Source: Oscillibacter sp.
GTDB lineage: Bacteria; Bacillota; Clostridia; Oscillospirales; Oscillospiraceae
NCBI GenBank assembly: GCA_003539495.1
Contig: DPPB01000012.1
Span: 1-64,000 of the forward strand
Length of the DNA stretch: 64,000 nt
Reading direction: 5' to 3'
The translations under genes and the position numbers were made by a program. Shown here piece after piece: positions 24,233 to 34,100 of this stretch. The notes below the pieces were generated by a model. It saw nothing but the letters and a program-made list of their open reading frames with translations. It had not been told where the DNA came from and did not search any database. Every line of letters begins with the position of its first letter. Position 1 is the first letter of the stretch.

Positions 24233-24270
24233 AAAAAGCGGTAAGTTTCTGTGAAAACTTACCGCTTTTT
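24233..24270. terminator. Second strong terminator at the island edge
   Basis: AAAAAGCGGTAAGTTT..AAACTTACCGCTTTTT, symmetric A- and T-runs, so it works in both directions. It stops leftward transcription from the island. Confidence 0.85.
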
Positions 24271-24294
24271 GGCAACAGTTGATAAAAATGATAC

Positions 24295-24357
24295 GGTTTC
24301 ATTTGGCTTCAAATGGTTTCACTCAAAAATGAAACCATAGCGGTGAAATGTGAAACC
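24295..24357. repeat. Cluster of GGTTTCA/TGAAACC repeats
   Basis: GGTTTCA at 24295 and 24315, and TGAAACC at 24330 and 24351. The inner pair makes a 9-bp stem ATGGTTTCA..TGAAACCAT. It is at the island boundary. It could be a recombination site, operator repeats, or old element ends. Confidence 0.5.
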
Positions 24358-24389
24358 ATAATGAGACGAGAGATGAATCAAAAGATACC

Positions 24390-24737
24390 TTATTGGTCTT
24401 TTCCTTTTTCAGATTCATCATCAGGGGTGGATTTGATCTTTTCATCCAGTACTTTCCCGACTGCCTGTAGCCCGTCAGGGCTGCAAAATGCGTCCATCAG
24501 TTCGTTGAACTCGGGGTTTTCGCTATGAGACACGGCAGCATTTCGGATGCGTGACTGTTCAACAATCGAAAGGATCAGATCCAGGCCAAGAACCGCACAT
24601 CCAATGTAAAGACAGGTCTTTATCCAAATCCCAACGATGCAGAGGATGATCCCCGAAACAGATAAGTAGAAAAAGTGAAATAGGAAATTCGTTAGAACAA
24701 ATAGCCAAAACATTTTCTGGGGGTATTCTCTTTCCAT
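24390..24737 (-). CDS. Small membrane protein of the accessory island
   Basis: 115 residues from ATG 24737 with TTAGGAGGTACAAC upstream. Two adjacent hydrophobic helices (MFWLFVLTNFLFHFFYL, then SGIILCIVGIWIKTCLYIGCAVLGLDLIL), then a soluble charged tail ending KSTPDDESEKGKDQ. I do not recognise the family. Base composition is lower in GC than the core genes, like the restriction genes next to it. Confidence 0.7.
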   Translation of the reverse strand: MEREYPQKMFWLFVLTNFLFHFFYLSVSGIILCIVGIWIKTCLYIGCAVLGLDLILSIVEQSRIRNAAVSHSENPEFNELMDAFCSPDGLQAVGKVLDEKIKSTPDDESEKGKDQ

Positions 24738-24820
24738 GTTGTACCTCCTAAATTTACAGACTTGACAATTTTCCTTTGCTGAATTGGTTGTATCACATCC
24801 TTGCACTAATTTCCATACTA

Positions 24821-24863
24821 AAAAAAGCCCGATGGTCTCGTATCAAAACCATCGGGCTTTTTT
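24821..24863. terminator. Terminator inside the island
   Basis: AAAAAAGCCCGATGGT..ACCATCGGGCTTTTTT, symmetric. Confidence 0.85.
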
Positions 24864-24900
24864 GTGTTAGGACGTCAGCGTGATAGCGAAATGTGCATTC

Positions 24901-24946
24901 CTCACGGCTTTACTCATAATATGCCTCTTAAGCTAAAAGCCGTGAG
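24901..24946 (-). terminator. Stem after the methyltransferase gene
   Basis: CTCACGGCTTT..AAAGCCGTGAG with a 24-base loop. Likely 3' end of the restriction-modification transcript. Confidence 0.5.
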
Positions 24947-24997
24947 AACTTTTGCTTTGCAACAGTTTTTACTATGTAGATAAAGGGTGCAAAATAG

Positions 24998-26488
24998 CTA
25001 CTCGTATTTAGAAATTATAAAATCCATAAATTTTACATACTTCTTTTTTGTTATGTAACTTGGCAATCGCAACTCTGTTTCCGTATCTATAATTTCATCA
25101 AATGAAACCGCATTAACACACTTTTTAAGGTCAAGACGAGACAGTAACTTAGCAGTATATGGACGCTTATTGTCTAAAAACGCAATGGACAATAGAAATC
25201 CTTGAACCTTTTTGCTGTTTAGTAGCAACATCATTGAGTATGCAATATCATAGTCTTCAAATGCCAAAAAATATGCCGTATCATCTGTCATGACAGGTTT
25301 ATCAGAATGAAATAGGCAAAACAATGGTTTTTTGTAGAACCCAGAAAGTCCAACTTTAAACGGAGCAAAGCTATAATCGCCGATTCCAAACATAGAAAAT
25401 GGCGCAGAACTTTTGTAGATAACACTTTTTCTATTATTAAAAAAAGCAATGTTATTATTTAAATATACCCAAGTCTTAGGATAGAGATCCTGAATATATG
25501 CAGTGTTCTGCTTGGGTCTTATTTGAGTGACAATAACGTACTTTGTGAACTCGGTCAGAATGGGTTTTTTATATGCACTGGACTTGATAAGTGGAAACAC
25601 TAATTCGCTCTCAATATCAACAATATTCTTCTGCTTGTTTATTAGTTTACCGTTTTTAAGATCAAGCTCCATCACCTTACTACAGTCATGTTTTACCCCA
25701 GAACGCCAAGTAAGCCGACACGTTCCCTCAAGGTCAATCTCTGTGCTAAGGGGGCTGAGCGTCCCGTCTTTCGCAATCAATGTATCGAGCTGTGTTCCGG
25801 TTTCAAAGTCCTTAACATCACAAGCAACGGATGTGCATTTTGTTGTCGGAGACAATTTAATAACAAAAACACAGGCGGCGGCAGAAATTCCAAAGACTTT
25901 GTTGCTATTAAAATTCAGTATTTCTAGTTTATCATAGGAAATATGTTTTCGATCAATTTCAAGAATAACGTTTCTTGCTACTGAAGTTTTACATAGCATA
26001 CAAATTGTACTATTTGTTCCCTTATATTCATCAAGCAACTGTAAAATTATATATTCGCAAATGTCAAAGTTTGATGAGCCCGTCAAGGCATCAATACCTC
26101 GCAAACCTTTGAAGTTGAGCTTTTGCGGCAGGTTATAAGACAAATTAGCGTTAGTTACCCAAGGGGGATTACCAATAACCAACACATCATCTGTTCCGCA
26201 GATTTCTTTTGTATTTACCTCAAAAATATTTCCAACAATGATATTTGCAGCAGGCACAGCATTTTTTGCGGCTTTGGCATAACTATCGTTGATCTCAATA
26301 CCGATAATGTCATTATTTTTTAATACTGAAGATGCGGCACTTAGAAAATTGCCAAGACCGCAAGTTGGTTCAAGGATCACCTTAGCATTTGATGCTAATT
26401 CTTCTCGCTTGATGTATTCGCATACTTTATAGCAAAAATCTATTGGAGTTTGGTAGTCTCCAAACTCTTTTTTTGCATCACCAAACAT
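24998..26488 (-). CDS. Type II N6-adenine DNA methyltransferase (gamma-like)
   Basis: 496 residues from ATG 26488. Motif X-like DYQTP near residue 11, AdoMet motif I LEPTCGLGNFL (38-48), acidic IGIEIN after it, and catalytic motif IV NPPW (107-110). The C-terminal half is the target-recognition part. Motif order I then IV with the recognition region last fits gamma-class m6A enzymes such as TaqI-like ones. It overlaps the endonuclease gene by 11 bases. It is AT-rich against GC-rich neighbours, a sign of transfer. Recognition sequence cannot be told. Confidence 0.85.
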   Translation of the reverse strand: MFGDAKKEFGDYQTPIDFCYKVCEYIKREELASNAKVILEPTCGLGNFLSAASSVLKNNDIIGIEINDSYAKAAKNAVPAANIIVGNIFEVNTKEICGTDDVLVIGNPPWVTNANLSYNLPQKLNFKGLRGIDALTGSSNFDICEYIILQLLDEYKGTNSTICMLCKTSVARNVILEIDRKHISYDKLEILNFNSNKVFGISAAACVFVIKLSPTTKCTSVACDVKDFETGTQLDTLIAKDGTLSPLSTEIDLEGTCRLTWRSGVKHDCSKVMELDLKNGKLINKQKNIVDIESELVFPLIKSSAYKKPILTEFTKYVIVTQIRPKQNTAYIQDLYPKTWVYLNNNIAFFNNRKSVIYKSSAPFSMFGIGDYSFAPFKVGLSGFYKKPLFCLFHSDKPVMTDDTAYFLAFEDYDIAYSMMLLLNSKKVQGFLLSIAFLDNKRPYTAKLLSRLDLKKCVNAVSFDEIIDTETELRLPSYITKKKYVKFMDFIISKYE

Positions 26489-27122
26489 AGTTAATAACAC
26501 CCGTAACAGAATTATCGAGGCCAATTACACGCTTGTATTGCAATCTCCACTGCAGTGCATTACTTATGGTCAAATACCCCTGTTCAGGAGGATTCTCTAA
26601 GATTTCATCTGCGAGATCATTATATGTAACATCATCGCCCGGAACATTCTTGTCATTCAAAAGAGCAATGATGTCTTCTTTGTTTGCATCAACAGAAAGC
26701 ATTTTTCTGATGAGTGCAGTGATAGTATAATCTGCCGTTCTATCTGCCTCAATAAAGGTACAATGCGTAATTTTAAGAGTGCAGGAATGGGCGGTATCAT
26801 GCTTATTGTAAACAAATACGAGCAAGTTATATCCCAATCCAAAAATTTTTTGTCTTGCTGACTTAAATGGGCAACTACTCTGAGGTTGAGTATAACTTGT
26901 AGTCTTAATATCTGTATTTACTGAAGGAAGGTCAATGCCCAAGGCGCTACTCCCAACGGTCATTACGTATTTACTGCGGAGATATTCTTGGAAAAGGTGT
27001 TCTACATATGTGCCAACCGCTTTACCGTCGGTAATGCCAATAAGAGAGGTATGATTTTGTGTTGAAATAATCTCGCTAAAGTGCTTAGCTTCTTGTATTA
27101 GAATATCCAGTGTCAATTCCAT
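26478..27122 (-). CDS. Type II restriction endonuclease, PD-(D/E)xK type
   Basis: 214 residues from ATG 27122 with GGAGGATGTAGC ahead. The likely catalytic core is GTYVEHLFQEYL (Glu 41) and SALGIDLPSVNTDIKTTS, giving Asp 64 and Asp 71-x-Lys 73. No helicase domain is present, so this is not a type I or III subunit. The position directly ahead of, and overlapping, the methyltransferase makes it the cognate endonuclease. I cannot name the isoschizomer. It is AT-rich like its partner. Confidence 0.75.
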   Translation of the reverse strand: MELTLDILIQEAKHFSEIISTQNHTSLIGITDGKAVGTYVEHLFQEYLRSKYVMTVGSSALGIDLPSVNTDIKTTSYTQPQSSCPFKSARQKIFGLGYNLLVFVYNKHDTAHSCTLKITHCTFIEADRTADYTITALIRKMLSVDANKEDIIALLNDKNVPGDDVTYNDLADEILENPPEQGYLTISNALQWRLQYKRVIGLDNSVTGVINYVW

Positions 27123-27143
27123 GCTACATCCTCCATATATCAC

Positions 27144-27373
27144 AATTTATAAAATTATATCATAATTAACGGTTAATGTAAATGAGAGCCATGCATAAAA
27201 TACACGTCAATAAGATAGACGCATCGCCTGACTTTCCGTAGCGATAAGTCTATCGCAAACTGCGCCGTTGTTGCGCCCAAAAAAATGTTTAAGGGAAGCG
27301 ACTTCTACCGCATTGGCGGTAGCATAGCGCATTATAGCGGCGAGGTGTGGTTACTAACGGATACAATTCCGAG
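27144..27373. other. Non-coding island segment upstream of the endonuclease gene
   Basis: No gene seen. It contains stems GATAGAC..GTCTATC (27214-27254) and CTACCGC-ATTG-GCGGTAG (27305-27322). The endonuclease promoter should lie near 27125-27185, which is very AT-rich, but no single -35/-10 pair stands out. Confidence 0.35.
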
Positions 27374-27402
27374 TTGACATCTGTCGAATAATACTATAAT
27401 AA
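27374..27402 (+). promoter_or_regulatory. Strong-looking promoter with no gene
   Basis: TTGACA (27374-27379) with TATAAT at 27395-27400 (15-base spacer), or TAATAA two bases later (17-base spacer). No ORF with a ribosome binding site follows before the terminator at 27575. Confidence 0.55.
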
Positions 27403-27595
27403 AAAGCCGTGTGGCTTATGCTTAAACTGCACCAATTTCTGCATTTTTTATCACGCTCAATTTTTCAAAATTGGTGCATATAGAAAAAGCCACGCATCCA
27501 ATAATTAGAATGTTTGGCAAATTCATGGTGCTTTTACGATTACAAGATTAAAACTGGTGCACAAATAAAGAAAAATCCCCGAGAAATCGGGGACT
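27403..27595 (+). ncRNA. Candidate small RNA
   Basis: Between the promoter at 27374 and the hairpin at 27575 the sequence can fold into nested stems: GTGTGGCTT (27409-27417) with AAGCCACGC (27487-27495), enclosing TGCACCAATTT (27428-27438) with AAATTGGTGCA (27468-27478). It matches no RNA class I know. The closing hairpin is also the tRNA-Pro terminator on the other strand, so transcript ends are uncertain. Confidence 0.35.
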
Positions 27596-27600
27596 TTTCT
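27571..27600. terminator. Hairpin ending tRNA-Pro transcription
   Basis: ATCCCCGAGAAATCGGGGA. On the minus strand it is followed by TTTTTCTTT, a good tail for tRNA-Pro. On the plus strand it is followed by CTTTTCT. Confidence 0.75.
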
Positions 27601-27634
27601 CACGCCGCACCGCTATCAGTGTGACGTCATAATA

Positions 27635-27710
27635 TGGTCGGAGTGGGGGGACTTGAACCCCCGGCCTCTTGGTCCCGAACCAAGCGCGCTACCAGCTGCG
27701 CTACACCCCG
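27635..27710 (-). tRNA. tRNA-Pro(CGG)
   Basis: On the minus strand: acceptor CGGGGTG pairs with CACTCCG, D arm GCGCAGCTGGTAGCGC, anticodon stem CTTGG/CCAAG with loop TTCGGGA (anticodon CGG), T arm CCGGGGGTTCAAGTCCCCC-type, and an encoded CCA at 27637-27635. The open frame running across it on the plus strand is a known false ORF type. It marks the right edge of the accessory island. Confidence 0.95.
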
Positions 27711-27727
27711 TTTTTCACAGCTTACTT

Positions 27728-27756
27728 ATTATATGGATTTTTCTGCCGGATGTCAA
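27728..27756 (-). promoter_or_regulatory. Consensus promoter of tRNA-Pro
   Basis: Minus strand TTGACA (27756-27751), 17-base spacer, TATAAT (27733-27728). Both boxes are perfect. Confidence 0.9.
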
Positions 27757-27800
27757 GTGTTTTGCCGGATCCCGGGGCAGAAAAATGCGATGGAGGCTAT

Positions 27801-27829
27801 TTGCACCACGGGAAGTCCTATGATATAAT
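27801..27829 (+). promoter_or_regulatory. Promoter of addBA
   Basis: TTGCAC (27801-27806), 17-base spacer, TATAAT (27824-27829). The -35 is only partly matched. Confidence 0.6.
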
Positions 27830-27865
27830 CAATATAACGCAAGCAAATAGGGGAGGAGCAAGTCC

Positions 27866-30800
27866 ATGCTGCATCTGTGGATCGGCCGGGCCGGCGCCGG
27901 AAAGACGGCCCGGGTACTGGAGACTATAAAGAAAAATCGCACCCGGCACGGCCAGATTCTGATCGTGCCTGAGCATGTGTCCCACGAGGCGGAGGTTGCG
28001 CTTTGCCATGCTTTGGGGGACACGGCCAGCCGCAATGCGGAGGTGCTGAGCCTGCGCAACCTATCCGGCCGAGTGCTGGGAGAGGTGGGCGGCCTGTCGG
28101 ACTTCACCCTGGACGGCGGAGGTAAGCTTCTCACCATGCGCATGGCGCTGCAGGAGGTGGGCAGCAGCCTGCATGTGTTTAACAATCCTTCCCGCCGGGC
28201 GGCCTTTTTGGAGCAGCTGGTGGCCCTGGTGGATGAGCTGTACGCCTACGAGATACCGCCCCAGGAGCTCTATGCCCAGGTGCAGGATGTCCCGGGGCAG
28301 GAGGGGGACAAGCTGCGGGATGTGGCGCTGCTGTACGCCGCCTATGACGCTCGCCTCCGGTCTGGTGGGCGGGATGCCCGCTCCCGGGTGCAGAAGCTCC
28401 GGGATGCACTGCCGCAGGCGTCTTATCTGCGGGGCAAGGACGTGTATTTTGACGGGTTCTCCTATTTTAACAAAACGGAGGAGGGGATCCTCCTTACGGC
28501 GCTTACCCAGGCAGAGAGCGTCACTGTCACTTTGTTGGGGGATCGGTCTGCCACGGAGATCTTCCAAAATGCACTGCGGCAGCGGCAGCGCCTGGTGCGT
28601 ATGGCGCAGCAGACGGGATGCCGCTGCACCATGGAGTTTATGGAGCCGGCGGGGAACACGCCCCTGGCCCATTTGGAAAAATACTTTTTCGGTGCTGCGG
28701 CGCCCACCCGAGAGGGCGGCGGCGATCAGGTGCGGCTGTATGAGGCCACCACCGCCTATGCCGAGGTGGAATATGTGTCCGCCCAGATCCGGCAGATGCT
28801 GCGCAATGGGTACCGATGCCGGGATATTGCCGTAACGGCTCGTGATCTGACAGAGTACGCCCCTGTGCTGGAGCATATTTTCGCCCGGGACGGAATCCCG
28901 GTGTATATGAGCCGCCGCAGTGATATTCTGCAGAAGCCGCCGCTGCTCCTGGTGCTGGGAGCGCTGGACGCCGTTACCGGCGGTTTTGAGTATGAGGATA
29001 TGTTTCGCTATCTGAAAACCGGCCTGGCCGGCATCGACCGGGCGGAGTGCGATAAGCTGGAAAATTATGTGGTGCTCTGGGAGATTCGGGGCAAGATGTG
29101 GCTGCGTGACGTCCCCTGGACGGCCAACCCAGACGGCTACGGCGCAGAAATGACCCCGGAGCGCCGAGAGCGGCTGGAGGAGATCAACGCCATCCGGGAG
29201 AAGGTGCGCCTGCCGCTGCTGCCCCTGTATGAGAACATGAAGTCGCCCTCTGCCGCCGCGGACAAGGCCGCAGCTCTCTACCGGTTTGCCCGGCAGGCAG
29301 GTGTGCCGCAGCTGCTGGGGCAGCAGGCACAGGCGCTGATGCAATCCGGCCGGGTGCAAACGGCGGAGGAATACCGCCAGCTTTGGGAGATCTTCTGCAC
29401 TGTGCTGGATCAGTTTGCCGAGATTTTGGGGGATACCGCCCTGACCGGGGAGGAGTTCTGCCGGATGCTGCGTCTGGTACTCACCCAGTACAGCGTGGGC
29501 ACCATTCCGGCCACGCTGGATCAGGTGAAGGTCAGCGAGATGACCCGGGCTGACCGGCGCACCGTCCGGGCGCTGTTCCTGTTGGGCTGCAACGACCATC
29601 TGCTGCCCCGGGTGGATCAGGCGGGGGGCATTCTGGACCGCCGGGACAGGGCCTTTCTCCGAGAGCATGACCTGCCCCTGGCAGACGCCACCTTTGACGA
29701 GCTGGATCAGGAGCTGCAGAATATTTACTCCACTCTTACCCGGCCCACGGAGCTGCTGCATGTGAGCTATCCCACCGTCTCGCTGGACGGCTCGGCTCTG
29801 CGCCCGGCTTTTGTGGTGGAGCGTATCCGTCGCCTGCTGCCGGACGTGGCCCTGGAGCGTGAGGACGGGGAATACCGGCTCACCGTGCCCGCCACGGCTC
29901 TGGAGGCCGCAGGACGCTCCCCGGATAGCGCCCTGGCCGCTTATTTCCGGGCAGATCCCCGCACGGAGCCTGTGCTGGAGGCCATAGGCCGGGCCAAGCT
30001 GCTGGATCGGGGCCGCCTTTCTCCGGCGGCTGTTCGCACCCTATACGGCACCCAGGTGCAGATGTCCGCTTCTCGTATGGACCGCATGAAAAGCTGCCAC
30101 TTCGGCTACTTCATGGAGTACGGCCTGCGGGCCAAGGAGCGCAAGGCTGCCGGGTTCCAGGCTCCGGAGATCGGCACGTTCATCCACTATCTGCTGGAGA
30201 ATGTCCTCCGGGCGGTGCGGGACCGGGGCGGATTCGACAGCGTCACCCAGCCGGAGCTTGACGCCCTGGTGCAGCGGTACATCCGGGAATATGCCGACAC
30301 AAGGATTGACCGCTACAGCGAGAAAAGCGCACGCTTCCGCTACCTGTTTGAGCGACTGCAGAGGACGGCCTGCGCCATTGTGAACAACGTGGCCGATGAG
30401 ATGCGCCGCTCGGATTTCAAGCTTATGGAGTTTGAGCTGAGCTTTGGCGGCCGGGAGGCGGACCTGCCTGCCGTGTCCGTGGAGCGGGAGGACATCTCCC
30501 TGCGCCTGGTGGGTAAGGTGGACCGGGTGGACGGCTGGGTCAAGGACGGCAAGCTCTATTTGCGGGTGGTGGACTATAAGACCGGGCGGAAGTCCTTCAG
30601 CCTGTCCGATGTGCAGTACGGTCTGGGTATCCAAATGCTGCTGTACCTGTTTGCGCTGGAGCGGGAGGGGGAGAAGCACTTCGGGATGCCGGTGGTGCCG
30701 GCAGGGGTGCTGTATCTGCCCGCCCGGGACGTGATCGTCTCGGAAAAGCGAGATGCGTCTCCGGCTAAGATCGAATCCGACATTCAGAAGGAGCTGCGCC

Positions 30801-31195
30801 GCAGCGGCCTGGTGCTGGAGGATGCCCAGGTGCTCCGGGCCATGGAGCACGATGCCCTAGAAAAGCCGGTGTATCTGCCCATTACCCTGAAAAAGGACGG
30901 TACCATCACCGACGGCGTGGCCACGGCCCACGAGCTGGGCCGTTTGGGCCGGTACACGGAGCATCTGCTGGAGCAGATTGCCGGGGAGCTGGCCCGGGGC
31001 AACGTGGACGCCGACCCGGCTTACCGCACACCCCAGGACGGCGCATGCCGGTGGTGTGCCTATGCATCCGCCTGCTATTTCCGTCCCGGCAGCGGCACGG
31101 ACCGCCGCCGCATCCTGAAAAAGGCATCTCCGGCGGAGGTATGGCAGAATATCGATGAACAACTGGGAAAGGAGGCGCGCCATGATCGATCCTAA
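27866..31195 (+). CDS. addB: ATP-dependent nuclease subunit B
   Basis: 1109 residues. Walker A GRAGAGKTA at the start, an inactivated UvrD-like helicase core, and a C-terminal PD-(D/E)xK nuclease (LRVVDYKTGRKSFSL). Iron-sulfur cysteines are present: one in RMKSCHFGYF before the nuclease and three in CRWCAYASAC at the end. With AddA it processes double-strand ends for RecA loading in the Firmicutes counterpart of RecBCD. GGGGAGGAGC precedes ATG. It overlaps addA by 14 bases. Confidence 0.93.
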   Translation: MLHLWIGRAGAGKTARVLETIKKNRTRHGQILIVPEHVSHEAEVALCHALGDTASRNAEVLSLRNLSGRVLGEVGGLSDFTLDGGGKLLTMRMALQEVGSSLHVFNNPSRRAAFLEQLVALVDELYAYEIPPQELYAQVQDVPGQEGDKLRDVALLYAAYDARLRSGGRDARSRVQKLRDALPQASYLRGKDVYFDGFSYFNKTEEGILLTALTQAESVTVTLLGDRSATEIFQNALRQRQRLVRMAQQTGCRCTMEFMEPAGNTPLAHLEKYFFGAAAPTREGGGDQVRLYEATTAYAEVEYVSAQIRQMLRNGYRCRDIAVTARDLTEYAPVLEHIFARDGIPVYMSRRSDILQKPPLLLVLGALDAVTGGFEYEDMFRYLKTGLAGIDRAECDKLENYVVLWEIRGKMWLRDVPWTANPDGYGAEMTPERRERLEEINAIREKVRLPLLPLYENMKSPSAAADKAAALYRFARQAGVPQLLGQQAQALMQSGRVQTAEEYRQLWEIFCTVLDQFAEILGDTALTGEEFCRMLRLVLTQYSVGTIPATLDQVKVSEMTRADRRTVRALFLLGCNDHLLPRVDQAGGILDRRDRAFLREHDLPLADATFDELDQELQNIYSTLTRPTELLHVSYPTVSLDGSALRPAFVVERIRRLLPDVALEREDGEYRLTVPATALEAAGRSPDSALAAYFRADPRTEPVLEAIGRAKLLDRGRLSPAAVRTLYGTQVQMSASRMDRMKSCHFGYFMEYGLRAKERKAAGFQAPEIGTFIHYLLENVLRAVRDRGGFDSVTQPELDALVQRYIREYADTRIDRYSEKSARFRYLFERLQRTACAIVNNVADEMRRSDFKLMEFELSFGGREADLPAVSVEREDISLRLVGKVDRVDGWVKDGKLYLRVVDYKTGRKSFSLSDVQYGLGIQMLLYLFALEREGEKHFGMPVVPAGVLYLPARDVIVSEKRDASPAKIESDIQKELRRSGLVLEDAQVLRAMEHDALEKPVYLPITLKKDGTITDGVATAHELGRLGRYTEHLLEQIAGELARGNVDADPAYRTPQDGACRWCAYASACYFRPGSGTDRRRILKKASPAEVWQNIDEQLGKEARHDRS

Positions 31196-34100
31196 TCTGA
31201 CCGACGAGCAGCGCCAAGCTGTTACTGATGGCGGCGGCAGCCTGCTGGTATCCGCGGCAGCCGGTTCAGGTAAGACGAAGGTGCTGGTGGAGCGCCTGTT
31301 TCGCCGGGTGGAGGAGGAGCATTGCAGCGTAGACGATTTCCTCATTATCACCTATACCCGGGCCGCAGCCGCAGAGCTGCGGGGTAAGATCGCCCGGGAG
31401 CTTTCACAGCGAGTGGCACAGCAGCCGGAAAACGTCCATCTGCGCCGCCAGCTGTTCCGGGTTTACCAGGCAGATATTAAGACAGTGGATGCTTTCTGCG
31501 GCAGTCTGCTCCGGGAGCACATCCATCTGCTGCCGCCGGTGAATGGCCGTAGCCTCACCCCGGATTACCGCCTGCTGGATGAGCAGGAGGGCGCTGCACT
31601 GCGCAGCCGCGTGCTGGATCGGGTCATGGACCGGTTTTATGAGGCGCTGGAGCAGGGGGACGAAAATGCTGCCCTCCTGGCCCAGACCTTGGGTGCGGGC
31701 CGGGATGACAGCCGCCTTACGGAGCTGGTTCTTGAGCTGTACGAAAAGCTTCAAAGTCAGGCGCATCCCCTGCAATGGCTGCAGGAGACACGAAAATTTT
31801 GGCAATCCGTCCCCAATACGCTGACGGATACTCCCTTTGGCGAGCTGCTCCTGGCCGACCTGGGCCAGTGGGCGGAGTTCTGGAGCCGCCGTCTGCGCCG
31901 GGCCCGGGGGGAGATGGGCGAGTGCCCCAAGGTGGAGGCGGCCTACGGCCCTGCCTTTGCCGCCATGGCCGATGCGGCGGAGCGCCTGCGCCGGGCTGCG
32001 GCCACAGGCTGGGACGCTGCCGGGAAAACGGACCTTTCTTTCCCCAGCCTCAAGGCAGTCCGGGGGGCGGAGAATGAGGAAGTGAAAAGCCGCATGAAGG
32101 CCCTAAAGGAGCGCTTTGGCAAGGAGCTGAAGGAGGTTATGGAGCCGTTTTCTACCTCCCAGGCAGAGCATTTAATGGACCTGCACGTCATGGCTCCGGC
32201 CATGTTGGCGCTGCTGGACCTGACGGCGGAGTTTATCCGTGCCCTGCAGCAGGAGAAGGTGCGCCGCAACGTAGCGGATTTCTCCGACCAGGAGCACTAC
32301 GCCGTGGAGCTGCTCCTGACCGCCGACGGCAGCCCCACGGAGTTGGCCCGGCAAATCGCAGAGAGCTATGTGGAGATTATGGTGGACGAGTACCAGGACA
32401 CCAACGAGGTGCAGAACTGCATTTTCTCCGCTATTTCCCGTAAAGGGGGGAACCTTTTTACTGTGGGTGACGTCAAGCAGAGCATCTATCGCTTCCGCCT
32501 GGCACAGCCGGAGATATTCCTGGAGAAATACCAGAGCTATTGCCACGCGGATACTGCTGCCCCAGGCCAGGCCCGCAAGATACTGCTCACCCGCAATTTT
32601 CGGTCCCGGCCGGAGGTGCTGGAGGCTACGAACTTCATTTTCCGCCATATTCTCTCCCGGCAGATGGGGGAGATGGATTACGGCCCGGAGGAGCAGCTCT
32701 ATCCCGGCGCCCGATTTACCGCCGCGCCGGACCGGGAGACGGAGCTGCACCTTGTCAGCGTGGAGAACACTGAGGACGAGGACTTTGACCGCACCCGGGT
32801 GGAGGCTGACTTTGTGGCGGGCATGGTGCGCAGGATGCTGGACGATGGCTATCCCGTGCAGGGGGAGGACGGCGCGCTGCGGCCTGTGGAGCCGGAGGAT
32901 ATTGTGATTCTCATGCGCTCACCCAGGAGCCGCATGGCGGACTTCGGGGCGGCTATGAGCCGCTGCGGTATTCCGTATTCCGGCGGCGAAAGGGAGAGCT
33001 TTTTCGAGACCTTGGAGATTTCCACGGTCTATTCGCTTTTGCAGATTATCGACAATCCACGGCAGGATGTTCCCCTCATTGCCGTGCTGCGCTCACCGCT
33101 GCTGGGCTTTACGCCGGATCTGCTGGCCGCTATTCGCAGCTGCGGCAAAGGAGATTTCTATGACGCCTGCTGTGCCTGCCCGGAGGAGCCGGTACAGGAT
33201 TTCCTGGCGCAGCTGCAGCAGCTGCGGGACCTTGCAGCGGAGCTGCCAGCCGACCAGTTGCTCTGGCAGATTTATGACAGACTACATCTTTTGGGTGTCT
33301 TTGGCGCTATGGAGGACGGCGAGCTGCGGCGCAGCCGCCTGCTGAACCTGTGCCGGTACGCATCGGACCTGGCCGGGCAGGGGAAAATCACGGTTTTTGA
33401 GCTGACGGACTATCTCCGCAGCCTCATGACCCGGGAAAAGGAGCCGCAGATCGCCTCAGAGCAGAACGCTGGGGGCGTGCAGATCATGAGCATCCATCGG
33501 TCCAAGGGCTTGGAGTTTCCGGTAGTGATCCTATGTGACCTGAATCATAGGTTTAACGGCGCAGATCAGACCAGCCCTGTGCTGGTGCATCCCCGGCTGG
33601 GCTTGGGCACGGAACGGGTGGACACGGCCCGGCGGGTGCGCTACCCCACCATTTCAAAGATCGCGCTGGCGCAGGAGATGGAAAAGGAAATGCTCTCCGA
33701 GGAGATGCGCCTGCTCTATGTGGCTATGACCCGCGCCAAGGAAAAACTGATTTTAGTGGATTGCCTGAAGAATGCCCGCTCCCATGTGCAGAAGCTCTCA
33801 GCCCTCACGGAGCTGCCGGTGCCGCCCCAGGTAGTGCGCAGCGCCAAGACCATGGGCGATTGGGTACTACAGGTGCTTTTGTGCAGCACCGAGGCCGGGG
33901 CGATCCATGCTTGGGCCGGTATTGCGCCTCCTGTGCGGGAGAGCGCTGCGGGCTGGCGGGTTTATCTCCACGAAAACCCTGCCACGCCCGCAGCCGCTCG
34001 GGTGGAGGAAGGGGAGGGCGCCCGGGAACCGGCCTTTTATCCCCAGCTGCTGCAAGGAGAATATACCCATTTGGAGGCTGCCCGTATCCCCACTAAGATT

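Noticed and set aside
24295..24357. CRISPR-like repeats
   Set aside because: Only 7-9 base motifs in both orientations, with no regular spacers. No cas genes in the window.
27634..27828. Open frame GVGGLEPPASWS on the plus strand
   Set aside because: This is the well-known false translation of the reverse strand of a tRNA-Pro gene.
28061..29761. 566-codon open frame on the minus strand
   Set aside because: Shadow of addB.
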